Counted from the stretch's first letter, positions 18,263-27,566 are shown. The stretch is DNA of 64,000 nt from Pseudonocardia sediminis (GCF_004217185.1 NZ_SHKL01000001.1:6260001-6324000), one strand, 5' to 3'. Numbers and translations: made by a program. The notes: generated from the sequence alone by a model not told the origin.

Positions 18263-19486
18263 CTACGGCCTCGCCGGGGAGGTGACCGGCCGACCGACCG
18301 ACGGACCGGAGTCCGGCACGCCGGCGTAGTCGGGCAGCTCGACGCCGTTGACCGCGCGCTCGACCAGCGCCATGAGCGCATCCATGTCGGGCTCCGGTGG
18401 CGGCTCCCCGCCCTCCTCGGGGACGTCACGGCTCTGCACGTGCATCCGGCCGATCTCCTGGTTGGCCTCGACGAACGGGCGCATGCGCTCCTCGTAGCGC
18501 GCGAACCCGATCTCCGGGTCCCAGCCGGCGGCGGCCAGCTCCCCGGCCAGCAGGTAGGCACCGACCAGGGCAAGCCCGGTGCCCCCGCCGGACATCGGCG
18601 ACGAGCTGAACGCCGCGTCACCGAGCAGCGCCACGCGACCGTCCGACCAGCGGTCCATGACCACCTGGGCGACCTGGTCGAGGTAGAAGTCCGGGGTGTC
18701 GTCGACGTGCTCGAGGATGCGCGGGGTCATCCAGCCGAAGCCGGCCATGCGCTCGCACAGCAGCCGCTTCTGGGCCTCGACGTCGCGGTGGTCGACGTCG
18801 AGGTCCTCGGCGCCGAACGAGAGCATGGCCATCGCCCGGTCGCCGTCCGGGAGCGGCCGCAGGCCGGCGGAGCGCCCGGAGTCCTGGTGGTCGACCATCC
18901 AGCGGTCCACCCCGAACTCGTTGGGCACGGTGTAGAAGGCCAGCACCATGCCGAGGTGGCGGACGAAACGCTCGTGCGGCCCGAAGACCGTCGCCCGCAA
19001 CGCCGAGTGCAGCCCGTCCGCCCCGACCACCAGGTCGAAGCGCCGCCGGTCGCCGCCCGCGAAGACCACGTCGACCCCGTCGGAGTCCTGGGTGAGCTCG
19101 GCGATCCGGTCCCCGAAGACGTACTCGACGCCGTCGCGGGTGTCGTCGTGGAGCACCCGGGACAGGTCCCCGCGCAGGATCTCGATCTCCGAGACGTACC
19201 CGTCGCCGCCGTGGTCGTCGGCACGGAACGTCTCCAGCACGTTCCCGTCCGCGTCCACGGTGTAGGCGCCGACGGTGTCGGTGCGGGCCGCGCGCACCTG
19301 CGCGTCCAGCCCCATCCGCCGGATGACCTCCCTGGCCACCCCGCGCGCGTCCACCGCCTGCCCGCCGGGACGCAGCCCGGGTGCCCGCTCGACGACGGTC
19401 ACCTCGGCACCCCGCCGGTGCAGCCAGTGGGCCAGCGCGGGTCCCGCGATGCTCGCCCCCGCCACCAGGACCTCGATACCGCTCAC
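18263..19486 (-). CDS. FAD-dependent aromatic-ring-type monooxygenase
   Basis: A 407-residue PHBH-fold flavoprotein. It has the dinucleotide motif GASIAGPALA near residues 10-19, the conserved DG motif in VVGADGLHSALR near 160, and the second FAD motif GRVALLGDAAFSSSP near 280. A tail of about 40 residues is rich in Pro and Glu. GTG at 19486 follows GGAGG with four bases between. Relatives hydroxylate aromatic or polyketide compounds or inactivate tetracyclines, and the substrate cannot be assigned. Confidence 0.82.
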   Translation of the reverse strand: MSGIEVLVAGASIAGPALAHWLHRRGAEVTVVERAPGLRPGGQAVDARGVAREVIRRMGLDAQVRAARTDTVGAYTVDADGNVLETFRADDHGGDGYVSEIEILRGDLSRVLHDDTRDGVEYVFGDRIAELTQDSDGVDVVFAGGDRRRFDLVVGADGLHSALRATVFGPHERFVRHLGMVLAFYTVPNEFGVDRWMVDHQDSGRSAGLRPLPDGDRAMAMLSFGAEDLDVDHRDVEAQKRLLCERMAGFGWMTPRILEHVDDTPDFYLDQVAQVVMDRWSDGRVALLGDAAFSSSPMSGGGTGLALVGAYLLAGELAAAGWDPEIGFARYEERMRPFVEANQEIGRMHVQSRDVPEEGGEPPPEPDMDALMALVERAVNGVELPDYAGVPDSGPSVGRPVTSPARP

Positions 19487-19565
19487 GGTGCCTCCTTCGT
19501 CGCGTAGTCGAAGGTAGGACGCCGGCGGGGCCGGAAAGTCATCGCCGGAGCCGTGGAGGGAGATG

Positions 19566-20420
19566 TCAGCCGGGCATCGTCTCGCCACCGACCGGCGCGA
19601 GGACCTCGCCGGTGTAGTACGACGACATCGACGGCGCGGCGAAGAACACGAACGACGGGGCGATCTCGTCCGGGTGCGCGGCACGGCCCATCGGGGTCTG
19701 TGCGCCGAAGGACTCCACCTTCTCCGCCGGGAACGTCGCCGGGATCAGGGGCGTCCACACCGGTCCGGGAGCCACGCAGTTCACCCGGATCTCCCGGTCC
19801 ATCAGCGACTGCGCCAGGGCGTAGGTCAACGACTGCACCGCGCCCTTCGTCGCGGAGTAGTCGATCAGGTTCTTGTTGCCGCGCAGCCCGTTCACCGAGC
19901 CGGTGTTGATGATCGAGCCGCCCGCCGGGAGATGCGCCAGCGCCGCGCGCGTCACGCGGAAGTAGCTGTGCACGTTCACCTCGAACGTCCGCAGCCACTT
20001 CTCGTCGGTGATCTGCTCCGGCCGGTCGTAGGGCTCCTGGGTCGCGATGTTGTTCACGACCGTGTCGAGCCGGCCCAGCTCGGCCACCGTGCGCGAGACC
20101 ACCTCGTCGCAGTGCGCGGCGTCGCCGAGGTCGCCGGCGATCGTCACGCAGCGGCGCCCCTGCGCACGCACCAGCGCGGCGGTGTGGTCGGCGTCGTCGT
20201 CCTCGGACAGGTAGGACAGCGCGACGTCCGCGCCCTCCTTGGCGAAGGCCACGCACACCGCCCGGCCGATGCCGGAGTCACCGCCGGTCACCAGCGCGAC
20301 CGTGCCGTCGAGCAGGCCACGGCCGATGTAGTCGCGCATCTCGTCACGCGGCGCAGGGTCGAGGTCGCCGGTCCGTCCGGGAGAGCCCTGCTGCTGTGCG
20401 GGCGGGTTCGGGTCGGTCAT
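19566..20420 (-). CDS. SDR-family oxidoreductase (YhdG/GsiB-region general-stress type)
   Basis: A 284-residue short-chain dehydrogenase with the extended N-terminus typical of the general-stress SDR group. It has the cofactor motif TGGDSGIGRA near residues 45-54, the NN motif VVNNIA, the catalytic Ser in NTGSVNG, YSATK with catalytic Tyr and Lys, and PGPVWTP. It lies 25 bp downstream of the SigF-type sigma gene in the same direction, which suggests the sigma factor transcribes both as part of a stress response. Confidence 0.85.
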   Translation of the reverse strand: MTDPNPPAQQQGSPGRTGDLDPAPRDEMRDYIGRGLLDGTVALVTGGDSGIGRAVCVAFAKEGADVALSYLSEDDDADHTAALVRAQGRRCVTIAGDLGDAAHCDEVVSRTVAELGRLDTVVNNIATQEPYDRPEQITDEKWLRTFEVNVHSYFRVTRAALAHLPAGGSIINTGSVNGLRGNKNLIDYSATKGAVQSLTYALAQSLMDREIRVNCVAPGPVWTPLIPATFPAEKVESFGAQTPMGRAAHPDEIAPSFVFFAAPSMSSYYTGEVLAPVGGETMPG

Positions 20421-20445
20421 GGGGTGTCCTTCTTCCGTGGGGCGT

Positions 20446-21330
20446 TCACCGGGTCGTGATCGCCTGCCCGGGGCTCGCCGGGACAAACGTCGCCGACGGC
20501 GGGTTCCCGGCCCCGTCGTCCGGCTCGACGGCCGCCATCTGCGTCCGCAGCTGCTCCAGGGTCCGGCTCAGCAGGCGGGACACATGCATCTGCGACACCC
20601 CGACCTGCTCGGCGATCCGGGTCTGCGTCTGCTCGCTGTAGAAGCGCAGCAGCAGGATGGTCCGTTCGCGCTCGGGCAGTTCGTTGATCAGCCGGCGCAG
20701 CGTCCCGCGCTGCTCGACGACCTCCAGGTCGGTGTCCTCGCTGCCGAGCCGCTCCCCGATGCCGGGCTCACCCTCGGCGGTCGGCGCATCCAGCGAGGAG
20801 GCCTGGTAGGACTCCATGGCGGCGAGGGTGTCGACGACCTCCTCCACGCGCACCCCGGTCTCCTCCGCGAGCTCGCTCGGCCGCGGAGCACGACCCAGCC
20901 GGTGCGTCAGCACGTCGGTGGCCCGCCGGACCCGGACGCTGAGCTCCTTGAGGTCGCGCGGCACCCGCATCGCCCAGGTGTGGTCGCGCAGGTAGCGCAT
21001 CATCGCGCCCCGCACGCTCGGGACGAGGTAGGCGAGCGCGCCCCGGGTCGCGGCGTCCGGGTCGTATCGGTCGATGGCCTTGATCAGTCCGACGACGCCG
21101 GCCTGCTCGAGGTCCTCGGACGAGTGTCCCCCTGTGGCGTAGCGCCGGGACAGGTTGTGCACGAGCGGGAGGAACTCACGGATCAGACGGTCGCGCCGCT
21201 CCTCCCGGCCGGGGTCGCCCACCGTGCTCTCGGCGTGCCGGCGCAGGTCGGGCTCGAGGTCGTCGTAACCGTCACGGCCGTCACGGCTCCGGGCCGGTGT
21301 CGTGGAATTCGTGAACTCTGTCGTCGTCAT
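20446..21330 (-). CDS. SigB/SigF/SigG-family RNA polymerase sigma factor
   Basis: A 294-residue sigma factor with regions 2, 3 and 4. Region 2 includes DLEQAGVVGLIKAIDRYDP, region 3 spans about 125-185, and region 4 has RTILLLRFYSEQTQTRIAEQ then VGVSQMHVSRLLSR. This subfamily drives general stress or sporulation-type responses. No RsbW-like anti-sigma gene is beside it. ATG at 21330 is chosen because the upstream extension is not conserved-looking. A stress-type SDR follows and a GAF-ANTAR regulator is nearby. Confidence 0.88.
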   Translation of the reverse strand: MTTTEFTNSTTPARSRDGRDGYDDLEPDLRRHAESTVGDPGREERRDRLIREFLPLVHNLSRRYATGGHSSEDLEQAGVVGLIKAIDRYDPDAATRGALAYLVPSVRGAMMRYLRDHTWAMRVPRDLKELSVRVRRATDVLTHRLGRAPRPSELAEETGVRVEEVVDTLAAMESYQASSLDAPTAEGEPGIGERLGSEDTDLEVVEQRGTLRRLINELPERERTILLLRFYSEQTQTRIAEQVGVSQMHVSRLLSRTLEQLRTQMAAVEPDDGAGNPPSATFVPASPGQAITTR

Positions 21331-21564
21331 CAACACTCCATGCCGGGGCGCGGCACGCACGACGGGTACCGACGAGCGGTAACGGTTGCGCGGCGTGTGT
21401 CCGGCGGGCCAGAGGGGCCTGCTACACCGGAGCGCTGGAGGACTCAACGCGCCTTCGCCGCACGACGGCGGCGATCTGTCCCGACGGTAACGCCGACCAC
21501 GGAACGGGGCAACCACCGTCCGGAGTCCGACCGTCACAGGACGGCGCGCCCTTCCCGTCCGGGC

Positions 21565-21855
21565 TCAGCCCTCGGGCGCCCCCGAGGACCGGGTTCCGGC
21601 ACCGCCGGCGCGCACCCGCTCGATCAGACGCTGCCGGGTCCGGCGCTCCAGCACCTCCCTCGAGACGTCCGCCGAGGGGGCGTCCAGCTCGCGGTGGCAC
21701 TCCCGGATCACCTCGTCGATGACCTCGGCCGGGAGGAACGTGCCGAACTCCACCCCCACGCGTGCTGCGGCGTCGGCCGCCCCGGCCGGTGGGCGGACCG
21801 GACCGGCCTCATCGGCCCGGCCGGCGCCGTGAACGGATCGCTGCGCGGTGACCAT
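21565..21855 (-). CDS. Small three-helix-bundle-type protein
   Basis: A 96-residue protein. The centre, FLPAEVIDEVIRECHRELDA followed by SREVLERRTRQRLIERV, predicts three amphipathic helices and resembles the small actinobacterial three-helix dimerisation domain (DUF3562-like, from memory). The ends are low-complexity. ATG at 21855 has AAGGGG upstream. It sits between the SigF-type sigma gene and a divergent GAF-ANTAR gene. The function is unknown. Confidence 0.5.
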   Translation of the reverse strand: MVTAQRSVHGAGRADEAGPVRPPAGAADAAARVGVEFGTFLPAEVIDEVIRECHRELDAPSADVSREVLERRTRQRLIERVRAGGAGTRSSGAPEG

Positions 21856-22096
21856 CGTCGTCCCCTTCTCCTCGTGCCCACGACTCCGTCGTGGACGGTC
21901 CCGGGTGGACGCCTACCCGGCCCGGCGGCGTCGAATCGTCGGCCGGAGTACCTGCCCGGCAAGGGCACGAGCCGGGCGGGCCGCCCGGTCCGGCCACAGC
22001 GGGAACCGGCCGGAGGGGTCGGATCGGGCGGCGCGATGACGTACCTTCGTCGACGACGCCGAGCAGCGAACGCCACCCGATACGAGGTGTATCCCC

Positions 22097-22819
22097 GTGC
22101 GCCCCGACAAGAGCGACGAACTCGTCATCGCCCTGCGCAACGCCGGACGCGACCTGGTCGCCCGGCGCAGCATCTCCGACCTCGAGCAGACCCTCGCCGA
22201 GATCGTCACCTCCGCCGTCGACACCGTTCCCGGGGCCGACGCCGGGGGGATCTCCATGACCGAGAACGGTCACGTCACCTCCCGGGTCCCCACCGACGAG
22301 GGCGTCAACAAGCTCGACCAGCTGCAGTCCGAGCTCCACGAGGGACCCTGCATCACCGCGGTCGAGGACCCGCCCGACGACGGCGTGGTCCTGGCCCGGG
22401 ACCTCGCCGAACCGCCCGACTCCGACCGGTGGCCCCGCTTCGCCCTCCGAGCCGCCGACACCGGTTACCGGGCCCTCATGTCGACCCAGCTCACGACCGA
22501 CGGCCCCCTGCGCGCGGCGCTGAACCTCTACTCCCGCACCCCGGGCGCCTTCGACGACGCCGCCCGCACCGTCGCCGGTCTCTTCGGCGTCCAGGCGGCC
22601 CTGCTGCTCTACGGCGCCACCAACTCCTCCCAGCTCAGCCAGGCGCTGGCCACCCGCGACGTCATCGGCCAGGCCAAGGGCATCCTCATGGAGCGGTTCG
22701 GCATCGACGACGAACGCGCTTTCCAGATGCTGGTGCGCTCTTCTCAGGACACCAACCTCAAGCTCGTCGACGTCGCCCGATGGCTCACCACGAGCGAGAA
22801 GGGCCGACCTCGCGCGTGA
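22097..22819 (+). CDS. GAF and ANTAR domain regulator
   Basis: A 240-residue protein. The GAF domain spans roughly residues 30-165 (DAGGISMTENG, ELHEGPC, YRALMSTQL). The C-terminal ANTAR domain spans 180-235, with ALATRDVIGQAKGILMERFG and AFQMLVRSSQDTN. ANTAR domains bind paired RNA hairpins and act by antitermination. No histidine kinase is beside it, so the GAF part is probably the sensor. GTG at 22097 is the likely start. The neighbours (SigF-type sigma factor, small helical protein) suggest stress regulation. Confidence 0.87.
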   Translation: MRPDKSDELVIALRNAGRDLVARRSISDLEQTLAEIVTSAVDTVPGADAGGISMTENGHVTSRVPTDEGVNKLDQLQSELHEGPCITAVEDPPDDGVVLARDLAEPPDSDRWPRFALRAADTGYRALMSTQLTTDGPLRAALNLYSRTPGAFDDAARTVAGLFGVQAALLLYGATNSSQLSQALATRDVIGQAKGILMERFGIDDERAFQMLVRSSQDTNLKLVDVARWLTTSEKGRPRA

Positions 22820-22953
22820 CGCAGCACCGCTCACCGATGACCCCGAGGGCCTGACGGGACGACGACACCTGGTGATGGTCGTGGACGTGCGCGTCCCGGA
22901 TCTGCGACGGTCCGGCGTGAGCAGGACGACACCCGCGGCCGGGCGCCGAGAAG

Positions 22954-22968
22954 ATTGCATAGTGCAAT
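22954..22968 (+). promoter_or_regulatory. Perfect 15-bp palindrome, candidate MarR operator
   Basis: ATTGCA-TAG-TGCAAT is a perfect palindrome ending nine bases before the ATG of the MarR gene. A half-like TTGATGCAA overlaps the start codon at 22975-22983. The AT content contrasts sharply with the surroundings. MarR proteins bind palindromes of this size, so self-regulation of the MarR-ClC pair is likely. Confidence 0.65.
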
Positions 22969-22977
22969 GATAGCTTG

Positions 22978-23502
22978 ATGCAACGAGATGCGGAGCCGTT
23001 CCCGGGCTCGCCCCACTCTGTCGCGGACGAGGTCCGGCACACCGAGGACGAGCTCGTCGACGTGGTGATGACGGCGAGCCGGGCACTGCTGGCCGTGGCC
23101 GCACGGTCGCTGGCCGCGGTCGACGAGGACGTGACCCTCCCGCAGTACCGGGCACTGGTGGTCCTGGCCCAGCGCGGCGCCCAGCGACCGGCCGACCTCG
23201 CCGCCGCTCTGACGGTGACACCGTCCACCGCGACGAGGATGTGCGACCGGTTGGTGGGCAAGGATCTCGTCGTGCGCGATCGCTCGCACGACGACCGGCG
23301 CGAGGTGACGGTCTCGCTGTCGACGGCGGGACAGGACCTCGTGCGGGACGTCACCGTCCGGCGCCGGGCCGAGCTCCGGACGTTGCTCGCCGCCATGCCC
23401 GAGGAGCGCCGCACCGACGTCGTGGAGGGCCTGCGGTCCTTCTCCGAGGCCGCGGGCGAACCCTCGGAGCCGGACTGGGCGATCGGCGGTGCCCGCCCGT
23501 GA
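22978..23502 (+). CDS. MarR-family transcriptional regulator
   Basis: A 174-residue winged-helix regulator: dimerising N-terminal helix, then LPQYRALVVLAQRGAQRPAD, a recognition helix VTPSTATRMCDRL, and the wing with DRSHDDRREVTVSLS. ATG at 22978 lies just behind a palindromic operator. The stop overlaps the GTG of the chloride channel gene by GTGA, so the regulator and channel are translated together. It probably controls its own operon in response to an unknown ligand. Confidence 0.87.
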   Translation: MQRDAEPFPGSPHSVADEVRHTEDELVDVVMTASRALLAVAARSLAAVDEDVTLPQYRALVVLAQRGAQRPADLAAALTVTPSTATRMCDRLVGKDLVVRDRSHDDRREVTVSLSTAGQDLVRDVTVRRRAELRTLLAAMPEERRTDVVEGLRSFSEAAGEPSEPDWAIGGARP

Positions 23503-25139
23503 GCACCGGCGACCTCGCGGACTCGACCTCGACCCGACCCGGCCCTCTGACCTCGGCGCGTCGCTGGCTGGTCGGGACGCGGCCGGGGCTGGTCGGACTC
23601 GCCCTGATCATCGGGGTCGGAGCCGGGCTGGGCGCGGTCGTGTTCCGGTTCCTGATCTTCGGCATCACCGGGCTGGTGACCGGCCGGACCGACTACAGCG
23701 ACGCCGGACGGGTGCCCAGCACCCACTTTCCCGAACTGGGGATCTGGTTCCTGCTCCTCGCGCCGGTCGTCGGCGGCCTGATCTACGGCCCGCTGGTCAA
23801 CCGCTTCGCACCCGAGGCCCGCGGGCACGGTGTCCCCGAGGTGATGTTCGCCGTCGCCCGCAACGGCGGCCGGATCCCGGCCCGTGTCGCCGCGGTCAAG
23901 GCGCTCGCCTCGGCCCTGTGCATCGGTACCGGCGGCTCGGTCGGCCGGGAGGGGCCGATCGTGCAGATCGGGTCCGCGCTCGGGTCCTCGATCGGGCAGT
24001 GGCTGCGGGTGCCCTCGAACCGGCTGGTGCTGATGGTCGCCTGCGGCGCCGCCGGCGGTATCTCGGCCACCTTCAACGCCCCGATCGCCGGGGTGCTGTT
24101 CGGCCTGGAGATCATCCTGCGCGCTTTCACCGCGGAGGCGTTCGGCATCTTGGTGATCTCCTCGGTGACCGCGAACGTGATCGCCCGGACGATCGTCGGC
24201 GACGACACCATCCTGTCGCTGCCGCACTTCGCCCTGGGCTCGGTGTCCGAGCTGCCCCTCTACGCCCTGCTCGGCCTGCTCGCCGGGCTGCTCGGCTGGG
24301 TGTTCGCGCGCTTCCTGTACCTCGTCGAGGACGCCTGCGACGCGGTGTGGCGCGGTCCTGAATGGCTGCGCCCGGCCGTGGGCGGGGTTCTCCTCGGGGG
24401 GTTGCTCCTCGCGCTGCCCCAGATGTACGGCGTCGGCTACCCGGTGCTCCAGGAGGGGATCTCCGGCGGGTACGCGCTCGGATTCCTCCTGGTCCTGCTT
24501 ATCGGCAAGATGGTCGCGACGAGCCTGACCATCGGTATCGGTGGATCCGGCGGCGTGTTCGCCCCCTCGCTGTTCGTCGGCGGGATGGCCGGAACGGCCT
24601 TCGGGATCGTCGCGGACGCGCTGTTCCCCGCCCTGCATCTGTCTCCCGGCGCGTTCGGCCTGGTCGGCATGGCCGCCGTGTTCGCCGGCGCCGCCCACGC
24701 GCCGATCACCGCGGTCCTGATCGTGTTCGAGCTGACCGGCGACTACGCGGTCATCCTGCCGCTGATGGCCGCCGTCGTGCTGGCCACCGGAATCAGCCAC
24801 CTGGTGTCGCACGACACCATCTACACGCTCAAGCTCCTGCGCCGGGGTGTGGACATCGATGCCGACTCCGGTACCGACCGCGTCCTGCGAACGGTGACCG
24901 TCGGAGATCTGATGACGCCGGCCGCGCCCGGACCACCGGCGGAGCCGGCCTCCTCCGATCCCGGCGCGCCGGTGGACGTGGAGCTGCGTCCGGAGAGTCC
25001 GGTCCACGACGTCCTCCCGGAGCTGTCCGCACGACCGGGACGGACACTGCCGGTCCGCAGGCAGCCGGACGGTCCGGCCGTCGGGTACCTGAGCGAGCAC
25101 GACGTCCTGGAGCACCTCCGCCGTAGCTCGGGCCCGTGA
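23499..25139 (+). CDS. ClC-family chloride channel or antiporter
   Basis: A 546-residue membrane protein with about ten to twelve helices. It has the ClC motifs GHGVPEVM (GSGIP position), GSVGREGP with the gating Glu, and GSGGVFAPSL (GxFxP). A short C-terminal cytoplasmic part after residue 440 resembles CBS-like sequence (TVGDLMTPAA, then GYLSEHDVLEHL). The gating Glu is kept, which fits a Cl-/H+ exchanger as well as a channel. GTG at 23499 overlaps the MarR stop, and the two form an operon. Confidence 0.87.
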   Translation: MSTGDLADSTSTRPGPLTSARRWLVGTRPGLVGLALIIGVGAGLGAVVFRFLIFGITGLVTGRTDYSDAGRVPSTHFPELGIWFLLLAPVVGGLIYGPLVNRFAPEARGHGVPEVMFAVARNGGRIPARVAAVKALASALCIGTGGSVGREGPIVQIGSALGSSIGQWLRVPSNRLVLMVACGAAGGISATFNAPIAGVLFGLEIILRAFTAEAFGILVISSVTANVIARTIVGDDTILSLPHFALGSVSELPLYALLGLLAGLLGWVFARFLYLVEDACDAVWRGPEWLRPAVGGVLLGGLLLALPQMYGVGYPVLQEGISGGYALGFLLVLLIGKMVATSLTIGIGGSGGVFAPSLFVGGMAGTAFGIVADALFPALHLSPGAFGLVGMAAVFAGAAHAPITAVLIVFELTGDYAVILPLMAAVVLATGISHLVSHDTIYTLKLLRRGVDIDADSGTDRVLRTVTVGDLMTPAAPGPPAEPASSDPGAPVDVELRPESPVHDVLPELSARPGRTLPVRRQPDGPAVGYLSEHDVLEHLRRSSGP

Positions 25140-25210
25140 CGCCGGGCTCCGGTGACACGGCCCGCCCCGGGACCCCGACGCCACCACCGAACGATCGGAC
25201 CACCCACACC

Positions 25211-25501
25211 ATGACCGACGCGGCCTCGCCGATCACCATCACCATCGGCCACGACGAGCTGATCATCCGCCGGCGCTACGAGGCGCTGAGCATCGTGAAC
25301 GACATCCTGATCGCGATCTGGTTCACGATCGGCAGCATCCTGTTCTTCTCCGACGCGACCACCTACGCCGGCACGTGGCTCTTCCTCGCGGGGAGCATCG
25401 AGCTCCTGATCCGGCCGGTCATCCGGCTGACCCGCCAGGTCCACCTGCGCCGGATGCCGGGGGGCTCCGGCACCACGCACGAGACCGGCCACGACTTCTG
25501 A
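25211..25501 (+). CDS. YrhK-like small membrane protein
   Basis: A 96-residue protein with two membrane helices (about residues 28-48 and 52-70). It has the YrhK-domain features RRRYEALSIVNDILIAIWF and FLAGSIELLIRPVIRL. The function of this family is not known. It follows the ClC gene by about 70 bp in the same direction and may share its transcript. ATG at 25211 is preferred over a start overlapping the ClC stop, because the extra residues are low-complexity. Confidence 0.7.
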   Translation: MTDAASPITITIGHDELIIRRRYEALSIVNDILIAIWFTIGSILFFSDATTYAGTWLFLAGSIELLIRPVIRLTRQVHLRRMPGGSGTTHETGHDF

Positions 25502-25715
25502 CCGGTCCGACGTGTCAGACGGCGTCGAGGGCAGCCCGGCGGCCACCGCCACTTCGCCGGTGAGCCCGACGGTGTGGCCGAGTGGTTCGCCGCCTACCGG
25601 GCCACCAACCGTTCACCTACCCGCGACCCCACCTGGTGAGCCGGTCTGCGAGAACCGGTCGCGGGGAGGCCACGAGTCACACACAGCCGTGGAGAGCTCG
25701 GGTCGGACGTCCTGC

Positions 25716-26318
25716 TCAGGAGAGGCGGGCACGTCCGCTGTCGGGACCGGTCAGACGCAGGATCATGTCGACGTCCGCTCCGTCGCTGTCGAGCGCCGCG
25801 CGGAGTCGGACGAGGGCGTGGGAGGTGATCCGGTCGCGCAGGACGGCGAGATCGGCGGTGGTCTCGGCGGTGACCTCGAGGTGCACGACGGGGTGGCGGT
25901 GGTCTCCGACGAGAGCTGCGGCGGCTTTGCTGACGTGCTCGTAGCCCTCGATGTCGGCGGCCAGCGCGTCCGCGGCGTGGTCGGAGTCGAGCGTCGTGAC
26001 CCCCGTCGGCGAGCTGTCGCCGCGGTCGCCGAGCGTCCAGGTGCCGGTCTTGGGGCGGCGCCGGGTCTGGGCCAGCAACCATCGCAGGCACAGCAGTCCG
26101 ACGATCACGGCGACGACGATGGTCGCGTAGGCCGCCCAGGTGGGCGGACTGATCCGGTCCGGCAGCAGCGGCGCCGAGGGGTCGAGTCCGGGGAGGACTC
26201 CACCCAGCAGTCCGGTGCCGAACGCCAGGCCGAATCCTCCGGCGAGCAGGAGCAGGAGGCCGAGAAGGATCAACAGGGTCCTGTTGAGCCGGGCCGGCCG
26301 GTTCGGACTGGCCATCAT
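25716..26318 (-). CDS. AmaP-like membrane protein of the Asp23 operon
   Basis: A 200-residue protein with two membrane helices (about 14-40 and 60-82) and a C-terminal domain of about 110 residues. This layout matches AmaP, which anchors Asp23 to the membrane in staphylococci. It is the last gene of the minus-strand Asp23 operon. Its start overlaps the preceding stop by ATGA, which supports joint production. Sequence identity to Firmicutes AmaP is not obvious, so the call rests on layout and context. Confidence 0.65.
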   Translation of the reverse strand: MMASPNRPARLNRTLLILLGLLLLLAGGFGLAFGTGLLGGVLPGLDPSAPLLPDRISPPTWAAYATIVVAVIVGLLCLRWLLAQTRRRPKTGTWTLGDRGDSSPTGVTTLDSDHAADALAADIEGYEHVSKAAAALVGDHRHPVVHLEVTAETTADLAVLRDRITSHALVRLRAALDSDGADVDMILRLTGPDSGRARLS

Positions 26319-26848
26319 GTCTCCTTGTCGGTCGTGACACGGACCCGCAGGCGCTGGGGCCGGGCGGGCCCGATCCGGGCGAGCTGTTCGTCCAGTGCGG
26401 CGCGGACCTGCGTCTTCTTGTCGGCGGGGTCACCGAAGGCGACGTGTGCGGTGACGGCGGTCGTGCGGCCACGGGTGCGCACGCCGGCGCGGGTGACTCC
26501 GTCGACGGTGGTGGCGGAGTCGGTCAGTGCCCGGTCGAGGCTGCGCCGGGAGATGCCGGTCTCGATCCCGGTGCCGGAGTCGGTGAGGGGGATGACGGTG
26601 GGGTTGCCCGGTCGTATCGCGACGACGAGGAGGAGCAGGCCGACGAGTGCGACCACCGCAGCGGCGGCCAGGACGGCGACGCCGTCGCCGGTGAGCTGCG
26701 CACCGGCCTGTGCCATGGCCGAGAAGGGCAGGAGTGGCGTCCGGCCGAGCAGGTTCTGCACACACGACACGGCCACGAGCACGCAGACTGCGAGCAGTAC
26801 GACGGCGACCAGGGATGCGGCGAGGGTGCGACGGGGACGGCGGATCAT
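26315..26848 (-). CDS. DUF6286-type membrane protein of the Asp23 operon
   Basis: A 177-residue protein with two N-terminal membrane helices (about 10-30 and 55-78). A C-terminal soluble part (GIETGISRRSLDRALTDSA, then RTRGRTTAVTAHVAFGD) has the alternating strands of Asp23-like folds. Proteins of this kind sit in actinobacterial Asp23 operons. It overlaps the next gene by ATGA and the previous one by four bases as well. The function is inferred from context only. Confidence 0.65.
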   Translation of the reverse strand: MIRRPRRTLAASLVAVVLLAVCVLVAVSCVQNLLGRTPLLPFSAMAQAGAQLTGDGVAVLAAAAVVALVGLLLLVVAIRPGNPTVIPLTDSGTGIETGISRRSLDRALTDSATTVDGVTRAGVRTRGRTTAVTAHVAFGDPADKKTQVRAALDEQLARIGPARPQRLRVRVTTDKET

Positions 26849-27279
26849 GCGAGTTCCCTGCGGTGGGTGGGTCGTGCCGGTGTGGTCAGGGCGGTGACGG
26901 TGATGTCGACGTGGGTCACCTGCATGCCGGTCGACGCGGCCACACGCACGGCCAGGTGACGCCGTGCACGGTCGGCCGTCGCGGCGACGGGGGCCGGATA
27001 GCTCACGCTCACCCGGGCGTCGAGGGACACCGACCCGCCGGACACGGTCGCGGTCACCCGCGGGCGCTGCTCGGCATGGTCGGACCCCATCGGGAGGCCG
27101 AGCACGCGGCGGGCGGCGCCGCCGATCTCGTCGATCTCGTCGAGCACGGCGGCGCTGATCTTCTCCACGGCGGTGTCGGCGATCGAGAGTGATCCACGGT
27201 CATCGGGGGCCGTGTCGGCCCGGTGACGACCGGGGCCGCTCGTGCCCGGCCGGGCTGCCGGGACGTTCGGGCTGCTCAT
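26845..27279 (-). CDS. Asp23/Gls24 family envelope stress protein
   Basis: A 144-residue protein with an Asp23-like domain from about residue 35: SIADTAVEKISAAVLDEIDE, then VSGGSVSLDARVSVSYP and MQVTHVDITVTAL. These are soluble proteins that form membrane-associated layers via AmaP. ATG at 27279 is taken, since upstream sequence in the same frame reads through the neighbouring gene. It lies five bases after the stop of the small DUF2273-like gene in one operon. Confidence 0.75.
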   Translation of the reverse strand: MSSPNVPAARPGTSGPGRHRADTAPDDRGSLSIADTAVEKISAAVLDEIDEIGGAARRVLGLPMGSDHAEQRPRVTATVSGGSVSLDARVSVSYPAPVAATADRARRHLAVRVAASTGMQVTHVDITVTALTTPARPTHRRELA

Positions 27280-27283
27280 CGGG

Positions 27284-27499
27284 TCAGCGACGACGGTCGG
27301 TGCCGCGACCGGACAGGCCCGAACGCTCGGAGAGCTCCGAGAGGTCGAGGTCGCCGTCGAGGTAGCGGCCGACCAGCAGGCCGATCGCACCGAGGATCAG
27401 CGCGACGATGAAGCCGCCGAATCCCCCCACGACACCGGCGATGCCGAGGAGCAGACCGGCGAGCAGACCGAGCTGGGTATTGCTCAGGGCGGAAATCAT
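27284..27499 (-). CDS. DUF2273-like small membrane protein
   Basis: A 71-residue protein consisting mainly of a Gly-rich hydrophobic hairpin (residues 10-44, GLLAGLLLGIAGVVGGFGGF) followed by a charged tail. Small proteins of this type lie in Asp23 operons of Gram-positive bacteria. Here it is placed between two Asp23-domain genes, after a strong hairpin at 27567-27597. Confidence 0.65.
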   Translation of the reverse strand: MISALSNTQLGLLAGLLLGIAGVVGGFGGFIVALILGAIGLLVGRYLDGDLDLSELSERSGLSGRGTDRRR

Positions 27500-27566
27500 G
27501 AGAGATCACTCCACAATGGATCGTATGTTCGGGAAGGCGGTGTGCCGTGAGAATTGAGGGACTGCA

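Noticed and set aside
25502..25715. Possible gene remnant between the YrhK-like gene and the AmaP-like gene
   Set aside because: A short stretch reads like a protein tail (GVAEWFAAYRATNR) but no start or family could be supported.
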